Shown piece by piece: positions 10,601-22,678 of a DNA stretch of 64,000 nucleotides. The number at the start of each line of letters is the position of its first letter. Within the stretch, counting starts at the first letter, position 1. The notes under the pieces are model-generated. The model was not told the DNA's origin and did not search any database. It was given only the letters and a program-made list of their open reading frames with translations. The stretch comes from Anthopleura xanthogrammica (Eukaryota > Cnidaria > Anthozoa > Actiniaria > Actiniidae). The stretch lies in NCBI GenBank assembly GCA_964019055.1, contig OZ025212.1, positions 7,397,109 through 7,461,108 on the forward strand. The letters are read 5' to 3'. Made by a program: the position numbers and the translations under genes.

Positions 10601-10642
10601 CAATTGTTTTTTGAAAATGAAGAACAGAAACTCAATTGTCAT

Positions 10643-10650
10643 TTTATATA
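10643..10650 (-). promoter_or_regulatory. TATA-box-like element for receptor gene A (copy 1)
   Basis: The minus strand reads TATATAAA, 106 bp upstream of the first gene A ATG and 259 bp upstream of Met52. This would place transcription start near 10615-10620. The same element is at 22671, 37754 and 57300 in the other copies. AT-rich sequence makes chance matches likely. Confidence 0.4.
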
Positions 10651-11262
10651 TAATCTCAAAAGCAAAGATTCGGCGGGATATTAATTTATTATTATTAATG
10701 TCTTTCCCTTTCAAGGTCCTTTTATTAAATAAATTTTTATGTGAATGTTAAAAATAGTTTTTCGAGCTAGAAACAGCTGTAATCGTAGGTCAATGATCGA
10801 GTCAATTGACTCACAAGTAATTTTATCATCGCAATTGTTTTTCGTAGAAAAAAGGCGTCTGAAGTGGTCGGGATTTGAAGTGATTTTGACTCTAGAGTGT
10901 CCAACCTTTCCATTTTATATTGTCCATCACAAAGCACACATAAATACACCCTAATGTAAGAAATGGAAAGTTTATTATTTTTTTTTTTTTTTTCAAAATT
11001 ATTGTATTCAAAAATTGAGCTTGGGCTACCTGTGCTTATAGGGAAATCTTTGTTTACAATATTTTGCTCATTAGCATACGGTTATTAGTCAAGAAAATTA
11101 CAAACCGAACCCAAAACTTAAAAGATCTTATTGATATAAGTAATCTACGAATTTTTTAGCTCTTTGCATGAAAAATGCTGCAACATTGATCGTTCGCTAA
11201 TGTTTGAGTCGGAACCACGAATTCACTCCGCGTAAGAACCAGTTTTAATCGACCTAATCTAA

Positions 11263-12210
11263 TTAGTCAAGAGAAACACTAAACATTTTGCACCCTATTT
11301 CACTTAGTGCCTGGCGAGTGCCTTTACGAATGGCCTTCATTCGCCAACAATAAATAATTGGATTCAACACACCATTGAACATCCATATTGTTTCAGTAAA
11401 TGGGAAGATATACCTTGATCTAAGCGTGGATCCATCTTTGGTTAATGAATGCGCTGCCAGTGCGCAAACCTGTGGTATGTAACATATTACAAACGCCGCA
11501 ATCACATAATACATAGCATTGACCGATTTTTTAAGTTTTGGCATATCCATGGGTTGTTGTGCGGCATGACTCTGAGACTCAATCTGCTTCGAGTGTCTGC
11601 GAATAACTAGAAGAATTTTGACATGGAAATAGACGTTGAGCGCCAACAGGCCAGCGAAAAGAATAACCATTACCACTACGGTTGCTCGATTTAGCGCTAA
11701 ATATCTGCTGATACCAATAATTATGCTACATAGCCAGATAACAGCGATAACCACTCCATATCGCTTGGTTGTCACTATTTCCTTGTATCGTAGATGTAAA
11801 TGAACAGCCAAGAAACGATCTGCTGTGATAGCAGTCAAAAAGAGGAATGAAACGATCCCAATGATTGACGAACTCGAGATGTATACCAGACCTGAAGAGC
11901 AGAATTGCGCAACACTGCGCTTGAGTTCGAAGAACTTGTTAACGCAATAAGTGGTCTGTACAAAGCCGCCTACCAAAAAGTCAGAGATGGATAACCCAAG
12001 GATAAGGAAATATGACGGCGAATGTAAGGAACGTGTTGTTGAGATTGTCCATGTAACCAATAAATTACTGCAAACGGTTATGAACGCAATGAACGAATTA
12101 AGAACTACAACACTGTGTAAAACTTTCTCATAGTGATGATTGTATTTCAACTGCAGAAAGTGTACAACCAATGGTGGACATATCGTAGAGAAGTTGCCAG
12201 ATTCGGCCAT
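11263..12210 (-). CDS. Class A (rhodopsin-like) GPCR, receptor gene B, copy 1
   Basis: This is an intact single-exon receptor of 315 aa and a paralogue of gene A. The TM3 end and second intracellular loop match at 27 of 31 residues (B 122-152 against A 187-217). Landmarks are a sequon at N6, N49 (1.50), D77 (2.50), D131-R132-F133, W159 (4.50), Y194 (5.58), CYIP 243-246 and NPIIY 283-287. Position 3.25 is Gly107, ECL2 (about 169-176) has no Cys, and TM5 has no proline. Like gene A it therefore lacks the usual TM3-ECL2 disulfide, as melanocortin-type receptors do. It lies 5' of gene A on the same strand, an apparent tandem duplicate with its own promoter. AATAAA (minus, 10971-10976) may end its transcript. 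The ligand is unknown. Confidence 0.94.
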   Translation of the reverse strand: MAESGNFSTICPPLVVHFLQLKYNHHYEKVLHSVVVLNSFIAFITVCSNLLVTWTISTTRSLHSPSYFLILGLSISDFLVGGFVQTTYCVNKFFELKRSVAQFCSSGLVYISSSSIIGIVSFLFLTAITADRFLAVHLHLRYKEIVTTKRYGVVIAVIWLCSIIIGISRYLALNRATVVVMVILFAGLLALNVYFHVKILLVIRRHSKQIESQSHAAQQPMDMPKLKKSVNAMYYVIAAFVICYIPQVCALAAHSLTKDGSTLRSRYIFPFTETIWMFNGVLNPIIYCWRMKAIRKGTRQALSEIGCKMFSVSLD

Positions 12211-12601
12211 TTTGAAAGCGGGTGAAGTAAAAGTCGAATGACAAATATTACAATTACAATTTCCTTGGAAATTTCTGCTCCATGTTATCGAGCGATCTTC
12301 TTAAGTGGGAGTCGAGACGTTGGCTTCTCGCCTACTGAAGAAAACACACTTTTTCGAAAATCAAAACTGAATGATATGAAATAAAAATGTTGAAAATAAA
12401 CTTGAATAAGATTTTTCTAAATTTCCTTAATGAAGATTTCTGCCTTTGTTTTCTATTTGATTTTCTCAACTGAAGTTCGAGTGTCAGCTGATCGATCTAC
12501 TCTAAACGAAACGAGTGAAAAACTTTAGTTGTACTGCAACTGGATACGACGGGGATACAGCAAATTGTAAGTGTATCAGTGCTTTCCACTCGCGATTCAC
12601 C
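12211..12601. other. 5' flank of receptor gene B, non-coding
   Basis: This is the presumed promoter and leader of gene B, ending where satellite-like sequence begins. It is AT-rich, and I find no convincing TATA element, splice site or other gene. It is conserved in all copies at the same distance from gene B, so the promoter was amplified along with the gene. Confidence 0.5.
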
Positions 12602-12720
12602 GATGTAGTAAGAATGTACATAAGATAGATTGGATGGATGTAACCGAAAAGGAATGTACACCAGTTGGATTAAGTTGATGCTTCAGAGTAAGAATGTAAA
12701 CGAGATGGATTGGATGGGTG
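12602..12720 (+). repeat. Diverged edge monomers at the cassette/satellite junction (copy 1)
   Basis: About three degenerate 40-bp monomers open the array. They are recognisable by GTAAGAATGTACATAAGAT, GGATGGATGTAACCGAAAAG and TGCTTCAGAGTAAGAATG but carry many substitutions. Monomers with TGGTTTGGATG, AATATACACG and AAAAAGAAT follow to about 13000. The left end of the array shows no such decay. The same edge is at 24630, 39714 and 59259. Confidence 0.85.
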
Positions 12721-15700
12721 TATCAGAATAAGAATGTACACGAGATGGTTTGGATGGGCGTATCCGAATAAGAATATACACGACATGGATTGGATGGGTG
12801 TATCAGAATAAGAATGTACACGAGATGGTTTGGATGGGCGTATCAGAAAAAGAATATACACGAGATGGATTGGATGGGTGTATTAGAACAAGAATGTTCA
12901 CGAGATGGTTTGGATGGGTGTATCAGAATAAGAATATACACGAGATGCATTGGATGGGTGTATCAGAATAAGAATGTACACGAGATGGATTGGATTGGTG
13001 TATCAGAATAAAAATGCACACGACATGGATTGGATGGGTGTATCAGAATAAGATTGTACACGAGATGGATTGGATGGGTGTATCAGCATAAGAATGTACA
13101 CGAGATGGATTGGATGGGTGTATCAGAATAAAAATGTACACTAGATGGATTTGTTGGGCGTATCAGAATAAGAATGTACAAGAGATGGATTGGATGGATG
13201 TATCAGAATAAGAATGTACAAGAGATTGATTGGATGGATGTATCAGAATAAGAATGTACAAGAGATAGATTGGATGGGCGTATCAGAATAAGAATGTACT
13301 CGAGATGGATTGGATGGATGTATCAGAATAAGAATGTACACGAGATAGATTGGATGGGTGTATCAGAATAAGAATGTACACGAGATGGATTGGATGGGTG
13401 TATCAGAATAAGAATGTACACTAGATGGATTGGATGGATGTATCAGAATAAGAATGTACACTAGATGGATTTGTTGGGCGTATCAGAATAAGAATGTACA
13501 AGAGATGGATTGGATGGATGTATCAGAATAAGAATGTACACTAGATGGATTGGATGGCCGTATCAGAATAAGAATGTACACTAGATGGATTGGTTGGGCG
13601 TATCAGAATAAGAATGTACAAGAGATGGATTGGATGGACGTATCAGAATAAGAATGTACACTAGATGGATTGGATGGATGTATCAGAATAAGAATGTACA
13701 CTAGATGGATTGGATGGATGTATCAGAATAAGAATGTACACTAGATGGATTGGATGGATGTATCAGAATAAGAATGTACACTAGATGGATTTGTTGGGCG
13801 TATCAGAATAAGAATGTACACTAGATGGATTGGATGGATGTATCAGAATAAGAATGTACACTAGATGGATTGGATGGATGTATCAGAATAAGAATGTACA
13901 CTAGATGGATTGGATGGATGTATCAGAATAAGAATGTAAACGAGATGGATTGGATGGGTGTATCAGAATAAGAATGTACACGAGATGGATTGGATGGGTG
14001 TATCAGAATAAGAATGTACACGAGATGGATTGGATGGGTGTATCAGAATAAGAATGTACACTAGATGGATTTGTTGGGCGTATCAGAATAAGAATGTACA
14101 CGAGATGGATTGGATGGGTGTATCAGAATAAGAATGTACACGAGATGGATTGGATGGGCGTATCAGAATAAGAATGTACACGAGATGGATTGGATGGGTG
14201 TATCAGAATAAGAATGTGCACGAGATGGATTGGATGGGCGTATCAGAATAAGAATGTACTCGAGATGGATTGGATGGGTGTATCAGAATAAGAATGTGCA
14301 CGAGATGGATTGGATGGACGTATCAGAATAAGAATGTACAAGAGATGGATTGGATGGGTGTATCAGAATAAGAATGTGCACGAGATGGATTGGATGGATG
14401 TATCAGAATAAGAAAGTACACTAGATGGATTGGATGGCCGTATCAGAATAAGAATGTACACTAGATGGATTGGTTGGGCGTATCAGAATAAGAATGTACA
14501 CGAGATGGATTGGATGGATGTATCAGAATAAGAATATACACTAGATGGATTGGATGGATGTATCAGAATACGAATGTACACTAGATGGATTGGATGGATG
14601 TATCAGAATAAGAATGTACACTAGATGGATTGGATGGATGTATCAGAATAAGAATGTACACTAGATGGATTGGATGGATGTATCAGAATAAGAATGTACA
14701 CTAGATGGATTGGATGGATGTATCAGAATAAGAATGTACACTAGATAGATTGGATGGATGTATCAGAATAAGAATGTACACTAGATGGATTGGATGGATG
14801 TATCAGAATAAGAATGTACACTAGATGGATAGGATGGATGTATCAGAATAAGAATGTACACGAGATGGATTGGATGGGTGTATCAGAATAAGAATGTACA
14901 CTAGATGGATTGGATGGGTGTATCAGAATGAGAATGTACACGAGATGGATTGGATGGGTGTATCAGACTAAGAATGTACACGAGATGAATTGGATGGGTG
15001 TATCAGAATAAGAATGTGCACGAGATGGATTGGATGGACGTATCAGAATAAGAATGTACAAGAGATGGATTGGATGGGTGTATCAGAATAAGAATGTGCA
15101 CGAGATGGATTGGATGGATGTATCAGAATAAAAATGTACACTAGATGGATTGGATGGCCGTATCAGAATAAGAATGTACACTAGATGGATTGGTTGGGCG
15201 TATCAGAATAAGAATGTACAAGAGATGGATTGGATGGATGTATCAGAATAAGAATATACACTAGATGGATTGGATGGATGTATCAGAATACGAATGTACA
15301 CTAGATGGATTGGATGGACGTATCAGAATAAGAATGTACACTAGATGGATTGGATGGATGTATCAGAATAAGAATGTACACTAGATGGATTGGATGGATG
15401 TATCAGAATAAGAATGTACACTAGATGGATTGGATGGATGTATCAGAATAAGAATGTACACTAGATGGATTGGATGGATGTATCAGAATAAGAATGTACA
15501 CTAGATGGATTGGATGGATGTATCAGAATAAGAATGTACACTAGATGGATTGGATGGATGTATCAGAATAAGAATGTACACGAGATGGATTGGATGGGTG
15601 TATCAGAATAAGAATGTACACTAGATGGATTGGATGGGTGTATCAGAATAAGAATGTACACGAGATGGATTGGATGGATGTATCAGAATAAGAATGTACA

Positions 15701-18700
15701 CTAGATGGATTGGATGGCCGTATCAGAATAAGAATGTACACTAGATGGATTGGTTGGGCGTATCAGAATAAGAATGTACAAGAGATGGATTGGATGGATG
15801 TATCAGAATAAGAATATACACTAGATGGATTGGATGGATGTATCAGAATACGAATGTACACTACATGGATTGGATGGATGTATCAGAATAAGAATGTACA
15901 CTAGATGGATTGGATGGATGTATCAGAATAAGAATGTACACTAGATGGATTGGATGGATGTATCAGAATAAGAATGTACACTAGATGGATTGGATGGATG
16001 TATCAGAATAAGAATGTACACTAGATGGATTGGATGGATGTATCAGAATAAGAATGTACACTAGATGGATTGGATGGATGTATCAGAATAAGAATGTACA
16101 CTAGATGGATTGGATGGATGTATCAGAATAAGAATGTACACGAGATGGATTGGATGGGTGTATCAGAATAAGAATGTACACTAGATAGATTGGATGGGTG
16201 TATCAGAATAAGAATGTACACGAGATGGATTGGATGGGTGTATCAGAATAAGAATGTACACGAGATGAATTGGATGGGTGTATCAGAATAAGAATGTACA
16301 CGAGATGGATTGGATGGGTGTATCAGAATAAGAATGTACACTAGATGGATTGGTTGGGCGTATCAGAATAAGAATGTACAAGAGATGGATTGGATGGACG
16401 TATCAGAATAAGAATGTACACTAGATGGATTGGATGGATGTATCAGAATAAGAATGTACACAAGATGGATTGGATGGGTGTATCAGAATAAGAATGTGCA
16501 CGAGATGGATTGGATGGACGTATCAGAATAAGAATGTACAAGAGATGGATTGAATGGGTGTATCAGAATAAGAATGTGCACGAGATGGATTGGATGGATG
16601 TATCAGAATAAGAATGTACACTAGATGGATTGGATGGACGTATCAGAATAAGAATGTACAAGAGATGGATTGAATGGGTGTATCAGAATAAGAATGTGCA
16701 CGAGATGGATTGGATGGATGTATCAGAATAAGAATGTACACTAGATGGATTGGATGGCCGTATCAGAATAAGAATGTACACGAGATGGATTGGATGGGTG
16801 TATCAGAATAAGAATGTACACGAGATGGATTGGATGGGCGTATCAGAATAAGAATGTACACGAGATGGATTGGATGGGTGTATCAGAATAAGAATGTGCA
16901 CGAGATGGATTGGATGGGCGTATCAGAATAAGAATGTACTCGAGATGGATTGGATGGGTGTATCAGAATAAGAATGTGCACGAGATGGATTGGATGGACG
17001 TATCAGAATAAGAATGTACAAGAGATGGATTGAATGGGTGTATCAGAATAAGAATGTGCACGAGATGGATTGGATGGATGTATCAGAATAAGAATGTACA
17101 CTAGATGGATTGGATGGCCGTATCAGAATAAGAATGTACACTAGATGGATTGGTTGGGCGTATCAGAATAAGAATGTACAAGAGATGGATGTATCAGAAT
17201 AAGAATGTACACGAGATGGATTGGATGGGTGTATCAAAATAAGAATGTACACTAGATGGATTGGATGGGTGTATCAGAATAAGAATGTACACGAGATGGA
17301 TTGGATGGGTGTATCAGAATAAGAATGTACACGAGATGAATTGGATGGGTGTATCAGAATCAGAATGTACACGAGATGGATTGGATGGGTGTATCAGAAT
17401 AAGAATGTAAACGAGATGGATTGGATGGGTTTATCAGAATAAGAATGTACACTAGATGGATTGGATGGCCGTATCAGAATAAGAATGTACACTAGATGGA
17501 TTGGTTGGGCGTATCAGAATAAGAATGTACAAGAGATGGATTGGATGGATGTATCAGAATAAGAATGTACACTAGATGGATTGGATGGATGTATCAGAAT
17601 ACGAATGTACACTAGATGGATTGGATGGATGTATCAGAATAAGAATGTACACGAGATGGATTGGATGGATGTATCAGAATAAGAATGTACACTAGATGGA
17701 TTGGATGGATGTATCAGAATAAGAATGTACACGAGATGGATTGGATGGGTGTATCAGAATAAGAATGTACACGAGATGGATTGGATGGGTGTATCAGAAT
17801 CAGAACGTACACGAGATGGATTGGATGGGTGTATCAGAATAAGAATGTACACGAGATGAATTGGATGGGTGTATCAGAATCAGAACGTACACGAGATGGA
17901 TTGGATGGGTGTATCAGAATAAGAATGTACACGAGATGGATTGGATGGGTGTATCAGAATAAGAATGTACACTAGATGGATTGGATGGCCGTATCAGAAT
18001 AAGAATGTACACTAGATGGATTGGTTGGGCGTATCAGAATAAGAATGTACAAGAGATGGATTGGATGGATGTATCAGAATAAGAATGTACACTAGATGGA
18101 TTGGATGGATGTATCAGAATACGAATGTACACTAGATGGATTGGATGGATGTATCAGAATAAGAATGTACACGAGATGGATTGGATGGATGTATCAGAAT
18201 AAGAATGTACACTAGATGGATTGGATGGATGTATCAGAATAAGAATGTACACTAGATGGATTGGATGGCAGTATCAGAATAAGAATGTACACTAGATGGA
18301 TTGGTTGGGCGTATCAGAATAAGAATGTACAAGAGATGGATTGGATGGATGTATCAGAATAAGAATGTACACTAGATGGATTGGATGGATGTATCAGAAT
18401 ACGAATGTACACTAGATGGATTGGATGGATGTATCAGAATAAGAATGTACACTAGATGGATTGGATGGATGTATCAGAATACGAATGTACACTAGATGGA
18501 TTGGATGGATGTATCAGAATAAGAATGTACACGAGATGGATTGGATGGATGTATCAGAATAAGAATGTACACTAGATGGATTGGATGGATGTATCAGAAT
18601 AAGAATGTACACGAGATGGATTGGATGGGTGTATCAGAATAAGAATGTACACGAGATGGATTGGATGGGTGTATCAGAATCAGAACGTACACGAGATGGA

Positions 18701-19856
18701 TTGGATGGGTGTATCAGAATAAGAATGTACACGAGATGAATTGGATGGGTGTATCAGAATCAGAACGTACACGAGATGGATTGGATGGGTGTATCAGAAT
18801 AAGAATGTACACGAGATGGATTGGATGGGTGTATCAGAATAAGAATGTACACTAGATGGATTGGATGGCCGTATCAGAATAAGAATGTACACTAGATGGA
18901 TTGGTTGGGCGTATCAGAATAAGAATGTACAAGAGATGGATTGGATGGATGTATCAGAATAAGAATGTACACTAGATGGATTGGATGGATGTATCAGAAT
19001 ACAAATGTACACTAGATGGATTGGATGGATGTATCAGAATAAGAATGTACACGAGATGGATTGGATGGATGTATCAGAATAAGAATGTACACTAGATGGA
19101 TTGGATGGATGTATCAGAATAAGAATGTACACTAGATGGATTGGATGGCCGTATCAGAATAAGAATGTACACTAGATGGATTGGTTGGGCGTATCAGAAT
19201 AAGAATGTACAAGAGATGGATTGGATGGATGTATCAGAATAAGAATGTACACTAGATGGATTGGATGGATGTATCAGAATACGAATGTACACTAGATGGA
19301 TTGGATGGATGTATCAGAATAAGAATGTACACTAGATGGATTGGATGGATGTATCAGAATAAGAATGTACACTAGATGGATTGTATGGATGTATCAGAAT
19401 AAGAATGTACACGAGATGGATTGGATTGGTGTATCAGAATAAGAATGTACACTAGATGGATTGGATGGGTGTATCAGAATAAGAATGTACACGAGATGGA
19501 TTGGATGGGTGTATCAGAATAAGAATGTACACGAGATGGATTGGATGGGTGTATCAGAATAAGAATGTACACGAGATGGATTGGATGGGTGTATCAGAAT
19601 AAGAATGTACACGAGATGGATTGGATGGGTGTATCAGAATAAGAATGTACACTAGATGGATTGGATGGGTGTATCAGAATAAGAATGTGCACGAGATGGA
19701 TTGGATGGACGTATCAGAATAAGAATGTACACTAGATGGATTGGATGGGTGTATCAGAATAAGAATGTGCACGAGATGGATTGGATGGATGTATCAGAAT
19801 AAGAATGTACACGAGATGGATTGGATGGGTGTATCAGAATAAGAATGTACACGAGA
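12602..19856 (+). repeat. 40-bp minisatellite array, block 2
   Basis: This is a 7.3-kb array between cassettes 1 and 2. It begins with diverged edge monomers, passes through runs dominated by GGATG/CACTAG monomers (13.4-16.1 kb), and ends in 13-mer-type higher-order repeats. One truncated 31-bp monomer starts at 17185. A 22-monomer (880 bp) displacement links 17781 with 18661, where the rare TCAGAATCAGAACG variant recurs. The first ~2.3 kb is collinear with block 3. The terminal ~1.2 kb is collinear with the end of block 3. No gene is evident. Confidence 0.97.
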
Positions 19857-20222
19857 TTGATAGGATAGGAAGTCCTTTAATGAAAGTGATTTTTAGGACC
19901 CCCTACGGCTGCAAGGAAATATTTACAAAAATTGAGATATTTATTAATAACTTCTTTCAAGACACCCTTTTCCAGGGTCGCAGAAATTTCATGTCCCCTT
20001 TATTTTCTCACCAATTCCCCCCCCCCCCCCCCCCCCCCATCCGATAAAAAATCAGTGAACAGTAACTTGGTTTGACATCCGTATCAATACCAAAACTACT
20101 GCCAAGGCCATTATCATCATGACAAGAAGCAGATATCTCCTAAACAAAGAAGAAAATGTAATGCAAAATAATTTCCTCTAACATTTGCTGAAACGAATTG
20201 AAAAAAAAACGTATTTAAGAAA

Positions 20223-20474
20223 CATATTTTTTACAACAGTATGGATAAAAAGTTAAATTTTACACCGTGAAAAATAAGAGAGATCACTTACTGACGTTTC
20301 GGACGCTAGTCCTTCGTCGGAGTAAAAAAGACGAAGGACTAGCGTCCGAAACGTCAGTAAGTGATCTCTCTTATTTTTCACGGTGTAAAATTTAACTTTT
20401 TATCCATACTGTTTCATTAGAAACACCGACGCAGCCCACACTAGCTTACCGCTAGTTATCATATTTTTTACAAC
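20223..20474. mobile_element. 222-bp palindromic insertion with 15-bp TSD (copy 2)
   Basis: The direct repeats are at 20223-20237 and 20460-20474. The 84-bp arms at 20235-20318 and 20330-20413 are again perfectly complementary. I see no substitution relative to copy 1, so the insertion predates the cassette amplification and was carried along rather than inserted repeatedly. Confidence 0.8.
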
Positions 20475-20646
20475 CATCACTCTGCGTACAAGGGGTGCAC
20501 GCGTATCTGTCCTCGGAGACTGGCCAAGACTTTAAGTATTACAGGAATCAGTTATACTAAAATTTGCGAGCAAAAAACAGCAAAGTTCAAAATAATTTGA
20601 ACAAAATAAAATTAAAATTAAAATAAAAAACCGAAATGAAAGAATA

Positions 20647-20718
20647 AGTAGGTATGAGTACCAGGTCACCCATCCATTTACTAACCTCCCTCAACCGGGC
20701 TTGACTCTGTCAGTCTTC
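20647..20718 (-). pseudogene. 5S rRNA-like relic (copy 2)
   Basis: The counterpart of the minus-strand 5S-like element in cassette 1, with box-C-like sequence at 20664-20686 and T-rich tail on the minus strand to about 20603. It looks identical to copy 1 by eye. Confidence 0.5.
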
Positions 20719-21016
20719 GAAGCCCAAGTTTTTTCCACTGGACCACGAATCCAAGAAATTGGCACAACAATAGCTGTGAAAACAATACACAATATAGACT
20801 AGACTTTTCAACATCAAATTTTCCATCGATTCCGTGCGTGGCAGGTGGTGCAAGGGATTAGCTGTAGATATGGTCTGAGGGCCGGCTAGTCTCTCCCCTG
20901 ATGCTTCGGCTAGAACATCATCCTGCGTAATCCGTACAAACAAGGGCAGAAGGACTTAATTGCCGTCAGGTCCGAGGTCCATACGACGCCTCAGATCTGC
21001 GGATGTCTTGGGGGTA

Positions 21017-21087
21017 TGGCACGGTTGGGAATCGATTATTTTGGAATTGATTAGCAAATTTCTTTTGGAAGACCTTGGTTCGAATCC
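21017..21087 (+). pseudogene. tRNA-promoter-like relic (copy 2)
   Basis: A-box-like sequence at 21017-21028 and B box GGTTCGAATCC at 21077-21087. No change from copy 1 is visible. It is not expected to give a foldable tRNA. Confidence 0.38.
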
Positions 21088-21106
21088 CTAACCTCAGGTA
21101 TGACAA

Positions 21107-21140
21107 GGGGGTCGCGACCCCCCGATCCCCCCCCCCCCCC
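21107..21140. repeat. GC palindrome and C14 run (copy 2)
   Basis: The palindrome is at 21107-21122 and the 14-C homopolymer at 21127-21140, the same length as in copy 1. Confidence 0.78.
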
Positions 21141-21428
21141 TGGATCCGCCCTTGATTATGTTTACAATTCTAATGTTGGGATGAACACCATCTATGGAAT
21201 TATCAGTGCAAGCTCGGAGCACTCTTGCTGTCATTAATTTCTTGATGTTATAATACTGTGAAGCTCCGTTCAGTGGTAACGTTACACATTCCTTCATTTT
21301 TGCATATAAATTCGATTCACTATGTACAATGTATATATAGATCAGCTTAACTTTTGATACTCAGTACAAACTTACTTGGATAACAAGTAAGCTTGATTTA
21401 CTGACGCATACGAAAGTTTGAAGGTGTT

Positions 21429-22565
21429 TTAGTTCTCTTCTTGCCGCCATATTCCTTGAATCAACCTTTTGGCGGCATTACGCATTTCTTTGATTCTCCA
21501 GCAATAAATGATGGGGTTGATGAAACTGTTAGACATGAAGAGAGTTGCACTTAAATTTAGTACAAAGCTTGCCCATGCTTTACTCTCGAACTCCTCAAAA
21601 ATACTTATACAATACCTTATTCCTAAGTAAGGTACAAAGCAAACCACGAACGCAGTCATTATACAATACATAGTGTTCACGGATTTCTTGTATCTAGGCA
21701 TGTCTATAGACGGCAGTTGTATTGACTGTTGTTGAGCTTGGATCTGCACTGAATGTCTGTGAATAATTTTCGAGATTTTGAAGATCAAGTATATGTCAAG
21801 AACTATCATTCCGCACATGATAGAGAGCAAAGTTATGGAAAGAACCATATTTTTGAAGTAAAAGATCATCACACACCATACTAAACATGCAACCCAGATA
21901 CATGCAAGAGTTATTCCGTATCGTTTGGTTGTCACAAGCTCTTGGTATCGCAGGTGCAGGTGGACAGCCAAGAACCGATCTACAGTGATAGCAGTGAGAG
22001 AAAGGAACGAAGCAAGGCACAATAAAAAAGTGACAACAGCATAAGATATTTCTGCTGGAAACTTTATAGAATTATCCTCTTTTAGAATACCATATTGATA
22101 GGCGCAAAATAGAGGCTGTGACAAGACACCAACACCAAAGTCAGAGATGGCAAGACCAATGACTAGAACGTTGGATTGTGTTTCTCGAAGAGATTTGGTC
22201 TTTGCAAAAGTCAAAATGATCAACATGTTCGGAGACGTTGCCATAACGGCCACCAAAGAATTAGTTACTATTATAGAAGTCGTGAAATAACTATTGTATT
22301 TACTTGCCAAACCAAGTGTGGTGACGGCGATCTTTATTGTCGATGGAAAAGTACTCGATGCAACTGTCGACATGGACATCTGCTCGAGGGAACTACTACT
22401 ACTATTATTCATCTTGTAAACGAAAATACGAATGAACCGGCAATAGTACGAGTTTCTTGCTCGGGCGCCTGTTGATGAGGATAGTTCAAATGAAACTGAA
22501 TGAACTCTTTGGAAATAAATCTTTTTATTCGGGAATTTCTCATAAACCAGATGTTCAAAAACCAT
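21429..22565 (-). CDS. Class A GPCR, receptor gene A, copy 2
   Basis: The protein is identical to the copy 1 receptor A (378 aa; Met52 alternative start at 22412), including Phe26 and Ser56 in the N-terminal tail. All seven membrane segments and the DRF, CFVP and NPIIY landmarks are intact, so nothing suggests pseudogenisation. The TATA-like element (22671-22678) and the upstream AUGs are also kept. With identical flanks it should be regulated like copy 1, although its left satellite neighbourhood is of the copy 3 type. Short reads from this gene could not be assigned uniquely. Confidence 0.92.
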   Translation of the reverse strand: MVFEHLVYEKFPNKKIYFQRVHSVSFELSSSTGARARNSYYCRFIRIFVYKMNNSSSSSLEQMSMSTVASSTFPSTIKIAVTTLGLASKYNSYFTTSIIVTNSLVAVMATSPNMLIILTFAKTKSLRETQSNVLVIGLAISDFGVGVLSQPLFCAYQYGILKEDNSIKFPAEISYAVVTFLLCLASFLSLTAITVDRFLAVHLHLRYQELVTTKRYGITLACIWVACLVWCVMIFYFKNMVLSITLLSIMCGMIVLDIYLIFKISKIIHRHSVQIQAQQQSIQLPSIDMPRYKKSVNTMYCIMTAFVVCFVPYLGIRYCISIFEEFESKAWASFVLNLSATLFMSNSFINPIIYCWRIKEMRNAAKRLIQGIWRQEEN

Positions 22566-22670
22566 TGTTTTTAGACGTCAACTTGTCTGTTAGATTGAAA
22601 ACTCTCCTCATCAGTCCTCATAATGCATCAATTGTTTTTTGAAAATGAAGAACAGAAACTCAATTGTCAT

Positions 22671-22678
22671 TTTATATA
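22671..22678 (-). promoter_or_regulatory. TATA-box-like element for receptor gene A (copy 2)
   Basis: TATATAAA on the minus strand, 106 bp upstream of the first ATG of gene A, same position as in copy 1. Confidence 0.38.

Larger units (their letters stand above)
10538..11262. other. Intergenic region between receptor genes B and A
   Basis: This 725-bp stretch separates the stop of gene B from the start of gene A. It contains a TATA-like element and upstream ATGs for gene A, a 16-T run (10978-10993), and candidate poly(A) signals for gene B on the minus strand: ATTAAA at 11244-11249, 14 nt past the stop, and AATAAA at 10971-10976, ~290 nt past it. Overlapping short frames on both strands near 10745-10954 look like chance. 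Confidence 0.55.
7835..12601. repeat. GPCR-pair cassette, copy 1 (4,767 bp)
   Basis: This is the first of four nearly identical single-copy islands in the minisatellite. In plus-strand order it holds a C-run, a palindromic insertion, a 5S-like relic, a tRNA-like relic, receptor gene A (minus) and receptor gene B (minus). The left edge is sharp: a canonical monomer runs into GATTGATAGGATAGG and then unrelated sequence. The right edge fades into diverged monomers. Private features of copy 1 are a 16-C run at 7995-8010 and an ATTATT start to the T-run near 10971. It shares a 14-C run (9099-9112) and several substitutions with copy 2. Confidence 0.95.

Noticed and set aside
9768..10614. Frames of 60-99 codons overlapping receptor gene A on both strands
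   Set aside because: Shadows of the 378-codon receptor frame, which has clear seven-helix and motif support.
11951..12133. 60-codon plus-strand frame inside receptor gene B
   Set aside because: An antisense shadow of the receptor gene.
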